Shown here piece after piece: positions 18,925 to 28,699 of a stretch of 64,000 bases of DNA (within the stretch, counting starts at the first letter, position 1; each line of letters opens with the position of its first letter). A program made the translations under genes and the position numbers. The notes beneath the pieces were generated by a model. That model worked only from the letters and a program-made list of their open reading frames with translations, did no database searches and was not told the DNA's origin. Source of the DNA: Pandoraea apista (GTDB lineage Bacteria > Pseudomonadota > Gammaproteobacteria > Burkholderiales > Burkholderiaceae); contig NZ_CP013481.2 of NCBI RefSeq assembly GCF_001465595.2, positions 2,356,001 to 2,420,000 of the forward strand, written 5' to 3'.

Positions 18925-19971
18925 TCAGCGCGAGGCCTGCGGCACGCCACGCGTGGCGTCTGTCTGCGCATCGGCTAACTTACGCTGAATTTCCGGCCAC
19001 ATTTTCGCCACGGCTTCCTCGCCGGCCAGAATGGCGCGATTGCGGCCCTGAAAGTCAGAGGCGGCCATCTTTGCCAGCGACGGACGGATCACCACGTCCG
19101 CATTCTTCTCCAGTTCATACTGCTTGATCGACTGACCCATGATCGTGAACGTCTGCATAAGGATGTCGAACTGGCCCTGCGTGGCTTGTGCCGTCGGATT
19201 GGCGGAGATGTCGACCGCGATCACGAAGTCGGCGCCCATCTGGCGGGCGTACTCGGCCGGTACGGGGGCAACGAGGCCGCCGTCGACATAATCGCGCGAG
19301 CCGATGTGTACGGGTTCGAACACGCCCGGCACGCTGCTCGAGGCGCGTACGGCCTGGCCGGTATTGCCGCGACGGAACAGGATCGGTGCGCCGCTCTGCA
19401 AGTCGGTGGCCACAATGCCTAACTGACGCGGCATCTGTTCGATCGGACGATCCTTGAGGATCTTGTTGACGTAGGACTGTAGCGCCTCGCCGCGCAACAT
19501 GCCGCGCGAACGGAAGGGCATTGTCCAGTCGCTGATCGACGCTTCATCCATCGTCGAGGCGAGACGATTGAGCTGGAAGCCGTTCAAGCCGGAAGCGTAC
19601 ATGGCGCCAACGACGCTGCCCGCGCTGGTGCCGACCACGATGTCCGCATGGATACCACGGGCTTCCAGTGCTTTGATCACCCCCACATGGGCGAAGCCAC
19701 GGGCCGCGCCGCCGCCGAGTGCCAGACCGATCTTGAGCGGTCGCACGATTTTGGGCGGGGCGATGGGGGCGGCCGGAGCGGTTGGCGTTTGTGCGACCGA
19801 CGGCGCGGGGCTGACGGGCGTAGCAGGGGCATTGCCCTGCGAGACGACCGGCGGTGCGCTAGCGCACCCGGCGAGCACGGTGGCCACCACGAGGGCGCTC
19901 AGGGTTGTACGCGGGGAGGTGACGGCCCGGCGGCACACCGAGTCGGATGCGAGGGGAGTAGAAGGCGACAT
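18925..19971 (-). CDS. Patatin-like phospholipase lipoprotein (RssA type)
   Basis: A 348-residue protein with a lipoprotein signal: lipobox LAGC at Cys36, then a Pro/Ala/Val-rich linker. The patatin domain starts at KIGLALGGGAARGFAHVGVI (oxyanion glycine motif), followed by GTSAGSVVGA with the nucleophile Ser and DGGLVAPVP with the catalytic Asp. A serine-aspartate lipid acyl hydrolase anchored in the envelope is predicted; the substrate is unknown. Start choice is open: ATG at 19971, or TTG at 20034 with GGAG seven bases upstream. Confidence 0.87.
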   Translation of the reverse strand: MSPSTPLASDSVCRRAVTSPRTTLSALVVATVLAGCASAPPVVSQGNAPATPVSPAPSVAQTPTAPAAPIAPPKIVRPLKIGLALGGGAARGFAHVGVIKALEARGIHADIVVGTSAGSVVGAMYASGLNGFQLNRLASTMDEASISDWTMPFRSRGMLRGEALQSYVNKILKDRPIEQMPRQLGIVATDLQSGAPILFRRGNTGQAVRASSSVPGVFEPVHIGSRDYVDGGLVAPVPAEYARQMGADFVIAVDISANPTAQATQGQFDILMQTFTIMGQSIKQYELEKNADVVIRPSLAKMAASDFQGRNRAILAGEEAVAKMWPEIQRKLADAQTDATRGVPQASR

Positions 19972-20397
19972 GGTGGGGGCGCTGTCGGCGCTCGGCGTGA
20001 GCGCGTGGCGCAGAATTTGAATCAAGGACAACAAGGGGAAACTCCGGCAAGGCAGGACTGACGCTCGCAGTGCCGTTGATCGTTAGGATGGGAGGCTGCT
20101 GCGGCGCGCGTCGACGCGCAATTTTACGGCGATTGGAGCGGTGCGGGCGCAATTCAGTTCACTTTTCGAGGGGGATCTCGATGTGAGGGGACTTGTCATG
20201 GAACCTTTTCTATCGTTGCCCGTCTTATCAGCCGCAACACGCATGTCACATCGAGATTTGCCGGTGCCTCGACGCTCGAATCGCGGCATGTCCCGCCCGC
20301 CGCATGGAACGTCGCTTCCTCTCGCCGCGCATCGCTTCGCATCCCACGTATCGCCGAAGATCCAGCTTCTCTATTCTCGATAGTGAATATTGAAACC

Positions 20398-20416
20398 AAT
20401 GAGAATGGGAATCATT
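20398..20416 (+). promoter_or_regulatory. Fur-box-like operator
   Basis: AATGAGAATGGGAATCATT retains the outer ATGAGAAT and GAATCATT halves expected of a ferric-uptake-regulator site. It adjoins the -35 element of the promoter for an iron-binding protein, consistent with repression under iron-replete conditions. The centre is imperfect. Confidence 0.6.
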
Positions 20417-20444
20417 TGTGTTTATGGGTGTTTTTCATTATGCT
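20416..20444 (+). promoter_or_regulatory. Promoter of the iron-binding protein gene
   Basis: TTGTGT (20416-20421), a 17-nt spacer and TATGCT (20439-20444), about 40 nt before the start codon. It adjoins and partly overlaps the Fur-like box. Confidence 0.5.
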
Positions 20445-20483
20445 GTTCCTCTCTACGAAACTGCGACTGCGGGGGAATGGCCC

Positions 20484-21539
20484 ATGAAGACGAAGACGAT
20501 CGGTAAATTGGCGCGACTGACGGTGCTCGGCACCACGATGGCGGCGGCGTTCGGTGCACACGCGGACACCAACGGCGTGCTGAATCTATACTCGGCGCGT
20601 CACTATCAGACCGACGAGCAGCTTTTCGGCACGTTCACCAAGCAGACTGGCATCAAGATCAATCGTATCGAAGCGGACGACGCGGCATTGCTGGAACGCC
20701 TGAAGAGCGAGGGCGCCAAGAGCCCGGCAGACGTCATTCTGATGGTCGACGCAGCACGTCTGGCGAAAGCCGACGAAGCAGGACTGTTCCAGCCGACCAA
20801 ATCGGCCACGCTCGATGCCCGCATTCCGGCCAAGCTGCACGCCGCGAGCACCAAGGCGGGCACGGACTGGTACGGCTTTTCGACGCGCGCCCGCGTGATC
20901 GTCTACAACAAGGACAAGGTCGACCCGAAGACGGTGCAAACGTACACTTCGCTCGCCGATCCGTCGCACAAGGGGCAGGTCTGCACACGCTCAGGCTCGC
21001 ATCCGTACATGCTCTCGCTGGTCGGCGCACTGATCGCCCGTGAAGGCGCTCAGGCAACGCAGAAGTGGGCCGAAGGCATGGTGGCGAACTTTGCCCGCGC
21101 GCCGCGCGGTGGCGACACCGATCAGATCAAGGCCGTGGCGACCGGCGAGTGCGGTGTGGCACTGGCGAACTCTTACTATTACGTGCGCATGGCGCGCTCG
21201 GACAAACCGGAAGATAAGGCCCTGATGTCGAAGGTCGGCTTCATCTGGCCGGATCAGGCGGGCAAGGGCACTCATGTGAACGTGGCGGGCGCCGGCGTTG
21301 CCAAGCATGCCCCGAACCAAGCCAACGCCGTGAAATTCCTCGAGTATCTGGCGAGCGATGAAGCACAACAGTACTTTGCGAACGGTAACAACGAGTGGCC
21401 AGCCGTAACGACGACCAAGGTCGACAACCCGGCGCTCGCCGCGTTGGGCGATTTCAAGGCGGAAGACGTGCCCATCGGCGTGATCGCAAAGAATCTGCCG
21501 GAAGCACAACGTATTCTGGATCGGGCCGGCTATAAGTAA
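20484..21539 (+). CDS. Fe(3+) ABC transporter substrate-binding protein
   Basis: A 351-residue periplasmic binding protein of the FbpA/FutA type. The signal peptide ends AAAFGAHA-D. The mature start GVLNLYSARHYQTDEQLF, then FTKQTGIKINRIEADDAALL, WYGFSTRARVIVYNKDKV and VALANSYYYVRMAR are typical; the last supplies the adjacent tyrosines that bind ferric iron. The gene stands alone: no permease or ATPase is beside it. GGGGGAA precedes the ATG at 20484. The upstream Fur-like site fits an iron-starvation protein. Confidence 0.9.
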   Translation: MKTKTIGKLARLTVLGTTMAAAFGAHADTNGVLNLYSARHYQTDEQLFGTFTKQTGIKINRIEADDAALLERLKSEGAKSPADVILMVDAARLAKADEAGLFQPTKSATLDARIPAKLHAASTKAGTDWYGFSTRARVIVYNKDKVDPKTVQTYTSLADPSHKGQVCTRSGSHPYMLSLVGALIAREGAQATQKWAEGMVANFARAPRGGDTDQIKAVATGECGVALANSYYYVRMARSDKPEDKALMSKVGFIWPDQAGKGTHVNVAGAGVAKHAPNQANAVKFLEYLASDEAQQYFANGNNEWPAVTTTKVDNPALAALGDFKAEDVPIGVIAKNLPEAQRILDRAGYK

Positions 21540-21608
21540 GCGGGGGCGGGCGGCTGCCTTTTGAATCTATGCCGCCCTCCGTACGCAGCCCTCCATACGC
21601 CATCCTCC

Positions 21609-21681
21609 AGACGGATCGGCGCCCCTTTCCGCCTCTCAGACATAAACCCAACTCGCTGCAGAAAGGGGCGCCGATCCGTCT
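21609..21681. repeat. Perfect 21-bp inverted repeat with 31-nt loop
   Basis: The left arm 21609-21629 is the exact reverse complement of the right arm 21661-21681. It lies between convergent genes and has no T-tract. Just upstream, around 21573-21613, a CCTCC-x-TACGC-like unit recurs two to three times imperfectly. It may be an extragenic palindromic element or a small non-autonomous element remnant. Confidence 0.85.
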
Positions 21682-21788
21682 CCGCTCGTTGGGTTGCGGC
21701 CGGGTGCGACAGCACCGGGAAGCACTCGGATCACTGATCTGCCCCCTCCGTTCCCGGTTGGACGCCTGTCCAACTGGTGGCGACCTCC

Positions 21789-22802
21789 TCAGTCGACCTC
21801 TTCCTCTGCCTCTTCGCCCGGCTGATACATGTGGTAATCGCCCGTCGCGTAAACACCTTTGTAGGGCGTGGGCGACTCGTCTTCATGATCGACGGGGTGC
21901 GTTTCGACAATGCGCAGCGATTCGCGGACTTGCGGCGGCTCGCATTCGGCAATCAAGCGCAACGCCTCGGCTTCATCGTCGGCCACGACATCGTAGGTGG
22001 TGACGAACTCGGGCGCGGGACCGTCCGGATCTTCGTCTTCCAACGGCTCATACCATTGGCCCTCTACGATCAGATGCATCGCACGCGCGGTGTCCGACTG
22101 AGCGTCGCGCGCGGCACGCAGCGCCCACAGGGCAGCGTCGCTCCACTTGTACAGTTGGACGGCTTCCAGCGCAGAGGCGAGCGCCTTGTCGTTCTCACCC
22201 GTCTGTTTGTAGGCAAGCGACAACTCGGCAACGACGTCGGCCATCGAAACATGACTGCCTTCGTCATCAGCCTCCTGCTTGTGCAGTGCCTCGTATGTCG
22301 TAATGGCAGCCTTCGGTTCACCTTGCGCATTGAAAAGATGCATGCGCAGGGCGATGGCGTTTTCGATGAAGGCGCGACCGGCCTGTGCCAGATGCGGGCT
22401 TTCCAGCACGCGATCGAGACGCGTCTGCGCAGACGCGAAGTCGCCATGACGGGCCAGAGCGTTGGCGTGGTTGAAGTCGACAATCACGAGGTCTTCGTCC
22501 GGCGCGCAGTTGCCTGCGGCCTCGTACGCCTCGACGGCGGCAGGGAAGCGCCCGAGATCGGAGCGGTAATTGCCGAGCAATTGCCAAAGCAGCCAGACGC
22601 CCGGCGCATGGGCAACGCCAGCTTCCAGCACGGCCACCGCCTGTTCCATTTCGTCCATGTCGGCGTAGGCCATTGCCTGCACCTCATAGGCGCCCGAGTA
22701 CTGCATTGACTCGAGCCGTTTGCCGATTTCCAGGGCCGACTCGGGATCGCCGGCTTCCAGGTGGGCAAAGGCTTCGGCCATCAATTCGTCTTGCTCGGAC
22801 AT
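21789..22802 (-). CDS. Cytoplasmic TPR-rich protein with acidic C-terminus
   Basis: A 337-residue protein without a signal peptide. Helical repeats of TPR type run from about residue 5 to 240 (LMAEAFAHLEAGDPESALEI, AVAVLEAGVAHAPGVWLLWQ, ALASALEAVQLYKWSDAALW). The last 80 residues are acidic and end GEEAEEEVD. AAGGAG lies 8 nt before the ATG at 22802. I do not recognise a specific function; it is likely a protein-interaction scaffold. It lies downstream of rho on the same strand but is separated by a terminator. Confidence 0.82.
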   Translation of the reverse strand: MSEQDELMAEAFAHLEAGDPESALEIGKRLESMQYSGAYEVQAMAYADMDEMEQAVAVLEAGVAHAPGVWLLWQLLGNYRSDLGRFPAAVEAYEAAGNCAPDEDLVIVDFNHANALARHGDFASAQTRLDRVLESPHLAQAGRAFIENAIALRMHLFNAQGEPKAAITTYEALHKQEADDEGSHVSMADVVAELSLAYKQTGENDKALASALEAVQLYKWSDAALWALRAARDAQSDTARAMHLIVEGQWYEPLEDEDPDGPAPEFVTTYDVVADDEAEALRLIAECEPPQVRESLRIVETHPVDHEDESPTPYKGVYATGDYHMYQPGEEAEEEVD

Positions 22803-22975
22803 TGCAATTTCTCCTTCGGGAACAGCTTTGGGGGAGGCGTGCCGGCGGCCAGCGCGCGGCATCGTCCCATCATATAACAGTCATCGTGACAGCTCGAACC
22901 GCACCGGCTTGAGGTGCGATGGTGCTGAAACGGGCGGTAAGCAGGGGAGTGGGCGCTGAGAATGCGCCGTAAAGA

Positions 22976-23003
22976 AAAAGCCGCGACATTCGCCGCGGCT
23001 TTT
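22976..23003 (-). terminator. Intrinsic terminator of rho
   Basis: AAAAGCCGCG/CGCGGCTTTT with an 8-nt loop. On the minus strand it is followed by a T-rich run (CTTTTTCTTT), 22 nt after the rho stop codon. Confidence 0.82.
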
Positions 23004-23025
23004 CGCTTGATGCACCGGGACGGAA

Positions 23026-24288
23026 TCAGCCGCCGCGGCGCATCAGGTCGAAGAACTCTGCGTTGTTCTTCGTCTGCTTGATCTTGCCAAGCAGGAATTC
23101 CATGGCTTCAGCCTCGTCCATGTCGTAGATGAGCTTGCGCAGCACCCAGATCTTCTGGAGGATTTCCGGCTTGATGAGCAGTTCTTCGCGGCGCGTGCCC
23201 GACTTGTTCAGGTTGATCGACGGGTAGACGCGCTTTTCCGCAAGGCGGCGCTCAAGGTGCACTTCCATGTTGCCCGTGCCCTTGAATTCTTCATAGATCA
23301 CGTCGTCCATGCGGCTGCCAGTCTCGATCAGCGCCGTGGCGATGATGGTGAGCGAGCCGCCTTCCTCGACGTTACGCGCCGCGCCGAAGAAGCGCTTCGG
23401 GCGTTGCAATGCATTGGCGTCGACACCGCCGGTGAGCACTTTGCCCGATGCCGGAATCACGGTGTTGTAGGCGCGAGCCAGACGCGTAATCGAGTCGAGC
23501 AGAATGATCACGTCTTGCTTCATTTCGATCAGGCGCTTGGCCTTCTCGATCACCATTTCGGCAACCTGGACGTGACGTGTAGCCGGTTCGTCGAACGTTG
23601 AAGCGATCACTTCGCCCTTCACCGAACGCTGCATTTCGGTCACTTCTTCCGGGCGCTCGTCGATGAGCAGCACGAAAAGCTTGGCTTCCGGATGGTTGGT
23701 GGCAATGGCGTGAGCGATGTGTTGCAGCATCACGGTCTTGCCCGACTTCGGCGAGGCCACGAGCAGACCGCGCTGACCCTTGCCGATCGGGGCAATCATG
23801 TCGATGATGCGGCCCGTCACGTTCTCTTCACCTCGAATGTCGCGCTCGAGCAGCAGCGGCTTGTTCGGGTGCAGCGGCGTGAGGTTCTCGAACATGATCT
23901 TATGTTTCGAGGCCTCGGGCGGGTGGTCGTTGACCTTGTCGACCTTCACGAGCGCGAAATAACGCTCGCCGTCCTTCGGTGTGCGCACTTCCCCTTCGAT
24001 CGTATCTCCGGTATGCAGGTTGAAACGACGGATCTGCGACGGGCTGATATAGATATCGTCCGTGCTGGCCAGATACGACGTCTCGGGCGAGCGCAGGAAA
24101 CCGAAGCCATCCGGCAGCACCTCGAGCGTACCGTCGCCATAGATCGTTTCGCCGGTCTTAGCGCGCTTCTTCAGAATGGCGAACATCAGCTCCTGCTTGC
24201 GAAGGCGGTTGGCGTTCTCGATCTCGAGGCCATTCGCCATTTCAAGCAGTTCGGAGACGTGCTGGGACTTTAGTTCGGATAAATGCAT
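23026..24288 (-). CDS. rho: Transcription termination factor Rho
   Basis: A 420-residue hexameric RNA helicase that ends transcription at unstructured C-rich RNA. The Rho N-terminal fold [18 protein letters not shown] is followed by the cold-shock-like RNA-binding domain ([20 protein letters not shown]). The ATPase core has Walker [16 protein letters not shown], the Walker B stretch [17 protein letters not shown], and the Q- and R-loop segments. Family length is about 419. The ATG at 24288 matches the conserved start; a TTG at 24315 is also in frame. No Shine-Dalgarno is obvious. Confidence 0.97.
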   Translation of the reverse strand: MHLSELKSQHVSELLEMANGLEIENANRLRKQELMFAILKKRAKTGETIYGDGTLEVLPDGFGFLRSPETSYLASTDDIYISPSQIRRFNLHTGDTIEGEVRTPKDGERYFALVKVDKVNDHPPEASKHKIMFENLTPLHPNKPLLLERDIRGEENVTGRIIDMIAPIGKGQRGLLVASPKSGKTVMLQHIAHAIATNHPEAKLFVLLIDERPEEVTEMQRSVKGEVIASTFDEPATRHVQVAEMVIEKAKRLIEMKQDVIILLDSITRLARAYNTVIPASGKVLTGGVDANALQRPKRFFGAARNVEEGGSLTIIATALIETGSRMDDVIYEEFKGTGNMEVHLERRLAEKRVYPSINLNKSGTRREELLIKPEILQKIWVLRKLIYDMDEAEAMEFLLGKIKQTKNNAEFFDLMRRGG

Positions 24289-24477
24289 ACGGAGGTGCCG
24301 TCCGTTGGACGACAAGTGAAGGATCAGGGAAAAAAGATGAGCGAACGCTCGAAGAACTTTGGGATGCTTTTCGCCGGATTATATAGCAAGCAGCGCGGGG
24401 CGCAAGCGCTGTGCCCATTGTTGGGCACCGGGGTGTCGCACAGTGACGACAAAGGCCCCGGCTGCCCTTGGCTCAGA

Positions 24478-24804
24478 TTACAGATGCTGGTCGAGGAATG
24501 CGGTCAGTTGACCCTTGGCCAGCGCGCCGACCTTCTGGCCAGCAACAGCGCCATTCTTGAACAGGATCAGCGTCGGGATACCGCGAATGCCGAACTTGGT
24601 CGGCGTCGCCTGGTTGTCATCGACGTTCATCTTGGCGATCTGCACTTTGTCGCCATATTCCTTGGCCACGTCTTCCAGGATCGGGGCGATCATCTTGCAC
24701 GGACCGCACCATTCTGCCCAGAAATCGAGAAGGACCGGCTTGTCGGAATTCAAAACGTCCGCGTCGAAGCTGGCGTCGGAGATGTGCTTGATTTGTTCGC
24801 TCAT
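24478..24804 (-). CDS. trxA: Thioredoxin
   Basis: A 108-residue cytoplasmic thioredoxin that reduces protein disulfides and supplies electrons to ribonucleotide reductase and other enzymes. The redox motif WCGPC is at residues 32-36, the buried Asp is in LLDFWAEW, and the cis-proline is in [12 protein letters not shown]. Length is exactly typical. It lies upstream of rho on the same strand, the conserved trxA-rho pair of many proteobacteria. Confidence 0.97.
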   Translation of the reverse strand: MSEQIKHISDASFDADVLNSDKPVLLDFWAEWCGPCKMIAPILEDVAKEYGDKVQIAKMNVDDNQATPTKFGIRGIPTLILFKNGAVAGQKVGALAKGQLTAFLDQHL

Positions 24805-25058
24805 GAGTAAAGTTGCCTCGTCTGACTATTCGGAAACGACCGGCGAAAATGGCTCGCTTTCACCGACGCTGGAGATGCCACCCGGTATTTCCAGGCGTCC
24901 ATTCTCCATATGGAGGCTGCAATCGCGTGCTTCAATAGCGGGCGCCAATGCAGTTTGTGCCCATCTTAGCGGAAATCGCAAACGCTTGCGCGCAGTGCCT
25001 CACGTGCCGCGACACCGCCAGCGGGCTCTCGTATATGACCCCTTCGCGGAAATTGCGC
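24805..25058. other. Intergenic region between trxA and ffs
   Basis: About 250 nt between divergent genes. Apart from the ffs promoter at its right end I see no convincing coding frame or structured element. Confidence 0.5.
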
Positions 25059-25087
25059 TTCTGTTGACGCGTCGACTCTGGTAGAAT
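25059..25087 (+). promoter_or_regulatory. Promoter of the SRP RNA
   Basis: TAGAAT (25082-25087) lies 6 nt before the predicted RNA 5' end, with a weak TTCTGT 17 nt upstream. The -10 is a good match and its position suits the RNA start. Confidence 0.5.
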
Positions 25088-25092
25088 TCTTT

Positions 25093-25185
25093 CCTGACGG
25101 GCCTCCTCGCATGGTGGCGCGGCCAATCTGGTCAGGTCGGGAACGAAGCAGCCACAGCCGTTTTCTACCAGTGCCGAGGGTCAGG
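25093..25185 (+). ncRNA. ffs: Small signal recognition particle RNA (4.5S type)
   Basis: The conserved apical domain is present: GGTCAGGTC-GGGAACGAAGCAGCC, the Ffh-binding symmetric and asymmetric loops capped by a GGAA-type tetraloop region, with ACCAGTGCCGAGGGTC on the 3' side. The ends CCTGAC and GTCAGG pair. About 93 nt, the usual length for this short form. It works with Ffh and FtsY to target membrane proteins. Its position just upstream of dnaX is shared by other proteobacteria. Ends are approximate. Confidence 0.92.
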
Positions 25186-25496
25186 CTCGTCACCTACCTC
25201 TTTGTTTTATCGATGTTCTCCGCGCATTCTGCGCAAATTTCCCGCTCGCTTGAAACCGTCATTTGCCGTCGCCATTTCGATGGGGCGTGACGCCATTACC
25301 ATGCTCTGCGTACGCTCACCGGCGATGGGGGCGAGTGTTGATTCCCCGCGTATCGCGTGGACCGGATGCGCTTGGTAGAATCGCGCAACATTTTTTTCTA
25401 TCGCGCCGATAGCCTGCCGGAACTGACGGGCTTCAGACGCCTGATCGGGCGTTGACTTCGGTGCGGAAGCCCACCGCCGAACTGTTACAATTTGGC
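25186..25496. other. Intergenic region between ffs and dnaX
   Basis: About 310 nt. The sequence after the SRP RNA is T-rich (CTCTTTGTTTTATCG) and may end its transcript. A promoter for dnaX must lie here, but I cannot choose one with confidence. Confidence 0.4.
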
Positions 25497-27389
25497 ATGA
25501 CCTATCAAGTACTCGCGCGCAAATGGCGCCCCAAAGGCTTCTCGACCCTGGTGGGCCAGGAGCATGTCGTGCGTGCGTTGACGCACGCGCTCGAGCAACA
25601 GCGTCTGCATCACGCGTATTTGTTTACCGGCACGCGCGGCGTTGGCAAGACCACGCTATCGCGCATTCTGGCCAAGGCGCTCAATTGCGAGACGGGGATC
25701 ACGGCGCAGCCGTGCGGCGTTTGCAAGGCCTGTCGCGCCATCGACGAAGGGCGTTTCGTCGATTACGTGGAAATGGACGCGGCGTCGAATCGCGGTGTCG
25801 ACGAGATGACGTCGCTGCTTGAGAAGGCCGTCTACGCACCGGCGGATGCGCGCTTCAAGGTCTATATGATCGACGAAGTGCACATGCTCACGGGCCACGC
25901 GTTCAACGCGATGCTCAAGACGCTGGAAGAGCCGCCCGCGCATGTCAAATTCATTCTCGCGACGACCGATCCGCAAAAGATCCCGGTCACCGTACTTTCC
26001 CGCTGCCTGCAATTCAATCTGAAGCAGATGCCGGCGGGACACATCGTGTCGCATCTCACGAACATTCTCGGCGAAGAAGGCATCGAGAGCGAGCCGCAGG
26101 CGTTGCGTCTGCTCGCCAAGGCGGCTGGCGGCAGCATGCGCGACGCCTTGTCGCTCACCGATCAGGCCATTGCGTACGCGGCGGGGCCGCTAAGCGAGAC
26201 TGCCGTGCGCGGCATGCTCGGCGCGATCGATCAGAGCGTGCTGGTGCGTCTGCTCGATGCCCTGAAGGACGAGTCTCGCACCGACCTGCTGGCCGTCGCC
26301 GACGAGATGGCCGAGCGCAGTTTCTCGTTTGCCGCCGGATTGCAGGATCTGGGCAGCTTGCTGCACAAAATTGCATTGGCACAATACGCGCCGCAAGCGG
26401 TTTCCGACGACTGGCCCGAAGCGGCGGACGTACGCCGTCTGGCGGAGGCGCTGTCACCCGAGGCTGTCCAGCTCTATTACCAGATCGCCACACGTGCACG
26501 CGGCGAACTTGGCCTGGCGCCCGACGAATACACCGGTTTTTCGATGGCTTTGCTGCGCATGGCCGCGTTCACCCCGTTGCTCGCAGGCGGCACGCTTGCC
26601 GAGCCGCCAACGCCGCAAGCGACGGGTGCCGCGCGCGCCTTGGCACCTGCCGCCGCGCCGTCGCGGGCGCCGATGTCGGAACCGTCGCGTGCCGCTGCGC
26701 CACCTGCGGCTACGCCGGCGCAGCCCGAGGTGCGTCGCGCCCCGGCAGCCCGTACTAGCGCGCCGACCGACGGTGCGCCGATGTCACCTGCCCGCGCCGC
26801 ACTCGCCGCGCTCAATGCTGGGCGGAAGGGCACGGCAGGGCGCGCCGGGAGCGGTGCCGCCAGTGCGAACCGTGGCAGCGCGTCGCGTGCCTCGGACGAT
26901 GCGCCGGCCGGTGCCGATCCAGAGCCCGAGCCTGCCGGATCGGCCGCGCCTGCACCAGCGCCTGCCGCGCCGCCGAGAGCGTGTGTCTATCGTGAAGCCG
27001 ATGGCGTCGCGCCAGTCTTTACCGGCGAATGGCCGGCATTGGCTGCCGAACTTCCGGCACGCGGCCTCGCCCAGCAACTGGCGTTTCAAAGCGAGCTGAC
27101 GGAAGTGGCGGGGCGCGCGTTGCATTTGCGCGTGCCGTTGCGTCAACTGGCCGACGCGGCCACCACCGACAAGCTGCGTCAGGTGCTCTCCGAGCACTTG
27201 GGCGTCGAGGTGCAGTTACAAGTCGAACTGGGCCAGGTCGGCACGACGGCAGCGTCGCTTGCCGCGGAAGCGGCGGCGGCGCGTCAACGGGCGGCGGAAC
27301 AGGCGATTGCCGACGATCCGCTCGTGCGTGAATTGATCGACGAATTCGACGCGCAGATCCTGCCGGGCAGCATTCGCCCGGTACAATAA
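25497..27389 (+). CDS. dnaX: DNA polymerase III subunit tau (DnaX)
   Basis: A 630-residue clamp-loader ATPase that assembles the sliding clamp and links polymerases at the fork. The start MTYQVLARKWRPKGFSTLVG is family-specific. Walker A GTRGVGKTT (about 45-53), zinc cysteines 64, 73, 76 and 79, DEVHMLTGHAFNAMLKTLEE (Walker B) and the SRC motif (TVLSRCLQF) follow. A Pro/Ala-rich linker of about 150 residues leads to a C-terminal tau domain. I see no A-rich slippery sequence, so a frameshifted gamma form is not evident. Confidence 0.95.
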   Translation: MTYQVLARKWRPKGFSTLVGQEHVVRALTHALEQQRLHHAYLFTGTRGVGKTTLSRILAKALNCETGITAQPCGVCKACRAIDEGRFVDYVEMDAASNRGVDEMTSLLEKAVYAPADARFKVYMIDEVHMLTGHAFNAMLKTLEEPPAHVKFILATTDPQKIPVTVLSRCLQFNLKQMPAGHIVSHLTNILGEEGIESEPQALRLLAKAAGGSMRDALSLTDQAIAYAAGPLSETAVRGMLGAIDQSVLVRLLDALKDESRTDLLAVADEMAERSFSFAAGLQDLGSLLHKIALAQYAPQAVSDDWPEAADVRRLAEALSPEAVQLYYQIATRARGELGLAPDEYTGFSMALLRMAAFTPLLAGGTLAEPPTPQATGAARALAPAAAPSRAPMSEPSRAAAPPAATPAQPEVRRAPAARTSAPTDGAPMSPARAALAALNAGRKGTAGRAGSGAASANRGSASRASDDAPAGADPEPEPAGSAAPAPAPAAPPRACVYREADGVAPVFTGEWPALAAELPARGLAQQLAFQSELTEVAGRALHLRVPLRQLADAATTDKLRQVLSEHLGVEVQLQVELGQVGTTAASLAAEAAAARQRAAEQAIADDPLVRELIDEFDAQILPGSIRPVQ

Positions 27390-27491
27390 GCAAATTCGCT
27401 ATCGCGAAACGGCACGGGGTTTTCGAATTTTTCTCCCAAACGCGCGTTACATACGCTGCACGCCCCTCATACGATTTACTCAGGAGTCAAG

Positions 27492-27818
27492 ATGCTGAAA
27501 GGAAACATCGCGGGTCTGATGAAACAGGCTCAGCAAATGCAGGAAAACATGAAGAAGGCGCAGGAGCAGCTGGCCCAGATCGAAGTCGAGGGTCAGTCGG
27601 GCGCCGGGCTGGTCAAGGTGGTGATGACGTGCAAGAACGATGTGCGTCGCGTGACCATCGATCCGAGCCTGCTGGCAGACGACAAGGACATGCTCGAGGA
27701 TCTGGTGGCGGCTGCGTTCAACGACGCCGTTCGCAAGGCCGAAGCCACCGCGCAGGAAAAGATGGGCGGGCTGACCGCTGGTCTGCCGCTGCCGCCGGGC
27801 TTCAAGATGCCGTTCTGA
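27492..27818 (+). CDS. ybaB: YbaB/EbfC nucleoid-associated protein
   Basis: A 108-residue small dimeric DNA-binding protein. [20 protein letters not shown] is the usual long helix, followed by [20 protein letters not shown] and the C-terminal [12 protein letters not shown]. The dnaX-ybaB-recR order is conserved in proteobacteria. Function is nucleoid association, probably linked to recombination repair. AGGAGT precedes the start. Confidence 0.96.
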   Translation: MLKGNIAGLMKQAQQMQENMKKAQEQLAQIEVEGQSGAGLVKVVMTCKNDVRRVTIDPSLLADDKDMLEDLVAAAFNDAVRKAEATAQEKMGGLTAGLPLPPGFKMPF

Positions 27819-27852
27819 GCATCGCTCGCCAGTTTCAAGAGAAATACGACGC

Positions 27853-28449
27853 ATGCCCCAGCTCTCGAGCCTGCAAGAACTCGTCGACGCCCTGCGCGCG
27901 TTGCCGGGTGTCGGTCCGAAGTCGGCCCAACGCATTGCTTATCACCTGCTGCAACGCGACCGCAAAGGCGCAGTGCGCCTGGGTGAGGCGCTGGTGCATG
28001 CCTCCGAGCAGATTCGCCATTGTGCGCGCTGCAACACATTTTCCGAAGTCGAAATCTGCGAGACGTGCCTCGATCCCGAGCGCGATACGAGCTTGTTGTG
28101 CGTGGTGGAAACGCCCGCCGACCAGAACATGCTCGAGCAGACGATGACCTTCAAGGGACTGTATTTCGTGCTCATGGGCCATCTCTCGCCGCTCGATGGC
28201 GTGGGGCCGGGTGAGATACATTTCGAGCAATTGATCCGCCGCGCCACCGACGGAGTGGTCAGGGAAGTGGTGCTTGCCACCAACTTCACCAACGAAGGCG
28301 AAGCCACCGCTCACTACCTCGGACAAATGCTCAAGGCCCGCGGCCTGCGCGTGAGCCGACTGGCGCGAGGCGTGCCCGTCGGAGGCGAGTTGGAGTACGT
28401 AGACGCCGGCACGATTGCCCGCGCAGTCCTCGACCGGCATACGCTCTGA
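27853..28449 (+). CDS. recR: Recombination mediator RecR
   Basis: A 198-residue protein that acts with RecO/RecF to load RecA at gaps. The helix-hairpin-helix [20 protein letters not shown] is at the N-terminus. The zinc finger cysteines are at residues 57, 60, 69 and 72. The Toprim segment includes [15 protein letters not shown] and [17 protein letters not shown]. Length is exactly typical. It lies 34 nt after ybaB in the dnaX-ybaB-recR operon. Confidence 0.97.
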   Translation: MPQLSSLQELVDALRALPGVGPKSAQRIAYHLLQRDRKGAVRLGEALVHASEQIRHCARCNTFSEVEICETCLDPERDTSLLCVVETPADQNMLEQTMTFKGLYFVLMGHLSPLDGVGPGEIHFEQLIRRATDGVVREVVLATNFTNEGEATAHYLGQMLKARGLRVSRLARGVPVGGELEYVDAGTIARAVLDRHTL

Positions 28450-28699
28450 GCATGACGCGCAAGTGACGATGTCCGCACTTGCGCGTAGGTACTGCTACTA
28501 CTCATCCAATCGGATTAGCTGTTTTTCGCTATACCTGCGCATTCCCTCGTCTTCTAGACTGAACCTGCCGACTTGAGGACCCAATAGCAGGGGAAACCTT
28601 ATAACTCTCAAGAGGCGTGGGGCCGTATACCTGTGATGCAGATCCGGTCGAAGACCAAAAATACTGCATGCAGGCACTGCTTAGGCAGGGAGTTAAGGT

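Larger units (their letters stand above)
20035..20483. other. Intergenic region between the patatin gene and the iron-binding protein gene
   Basis: About 450 nt between divergent genes. The right end holds a promoter with an overlapping Fur-like box (separate entries). Short frames are present between 20141 and 20393, but I see no ribosome site or recognisable motif and do not call a gene. Confidence 0.6.

Noticed and set aside
26640..27000. Programmed frameshift site in dnaX
   Set aside because: No A-rich slippery heptamer or following stem was visible in the Pro/Ala linker.
28500..28699. Cyclic di-GMP (GEMM) riboswitch upstream of the sigma-54 activator
   Set aside because: GGGGAAACC is present, but the remaining conserved GEMM segments and the tetraloop-receptor arrangement are not.
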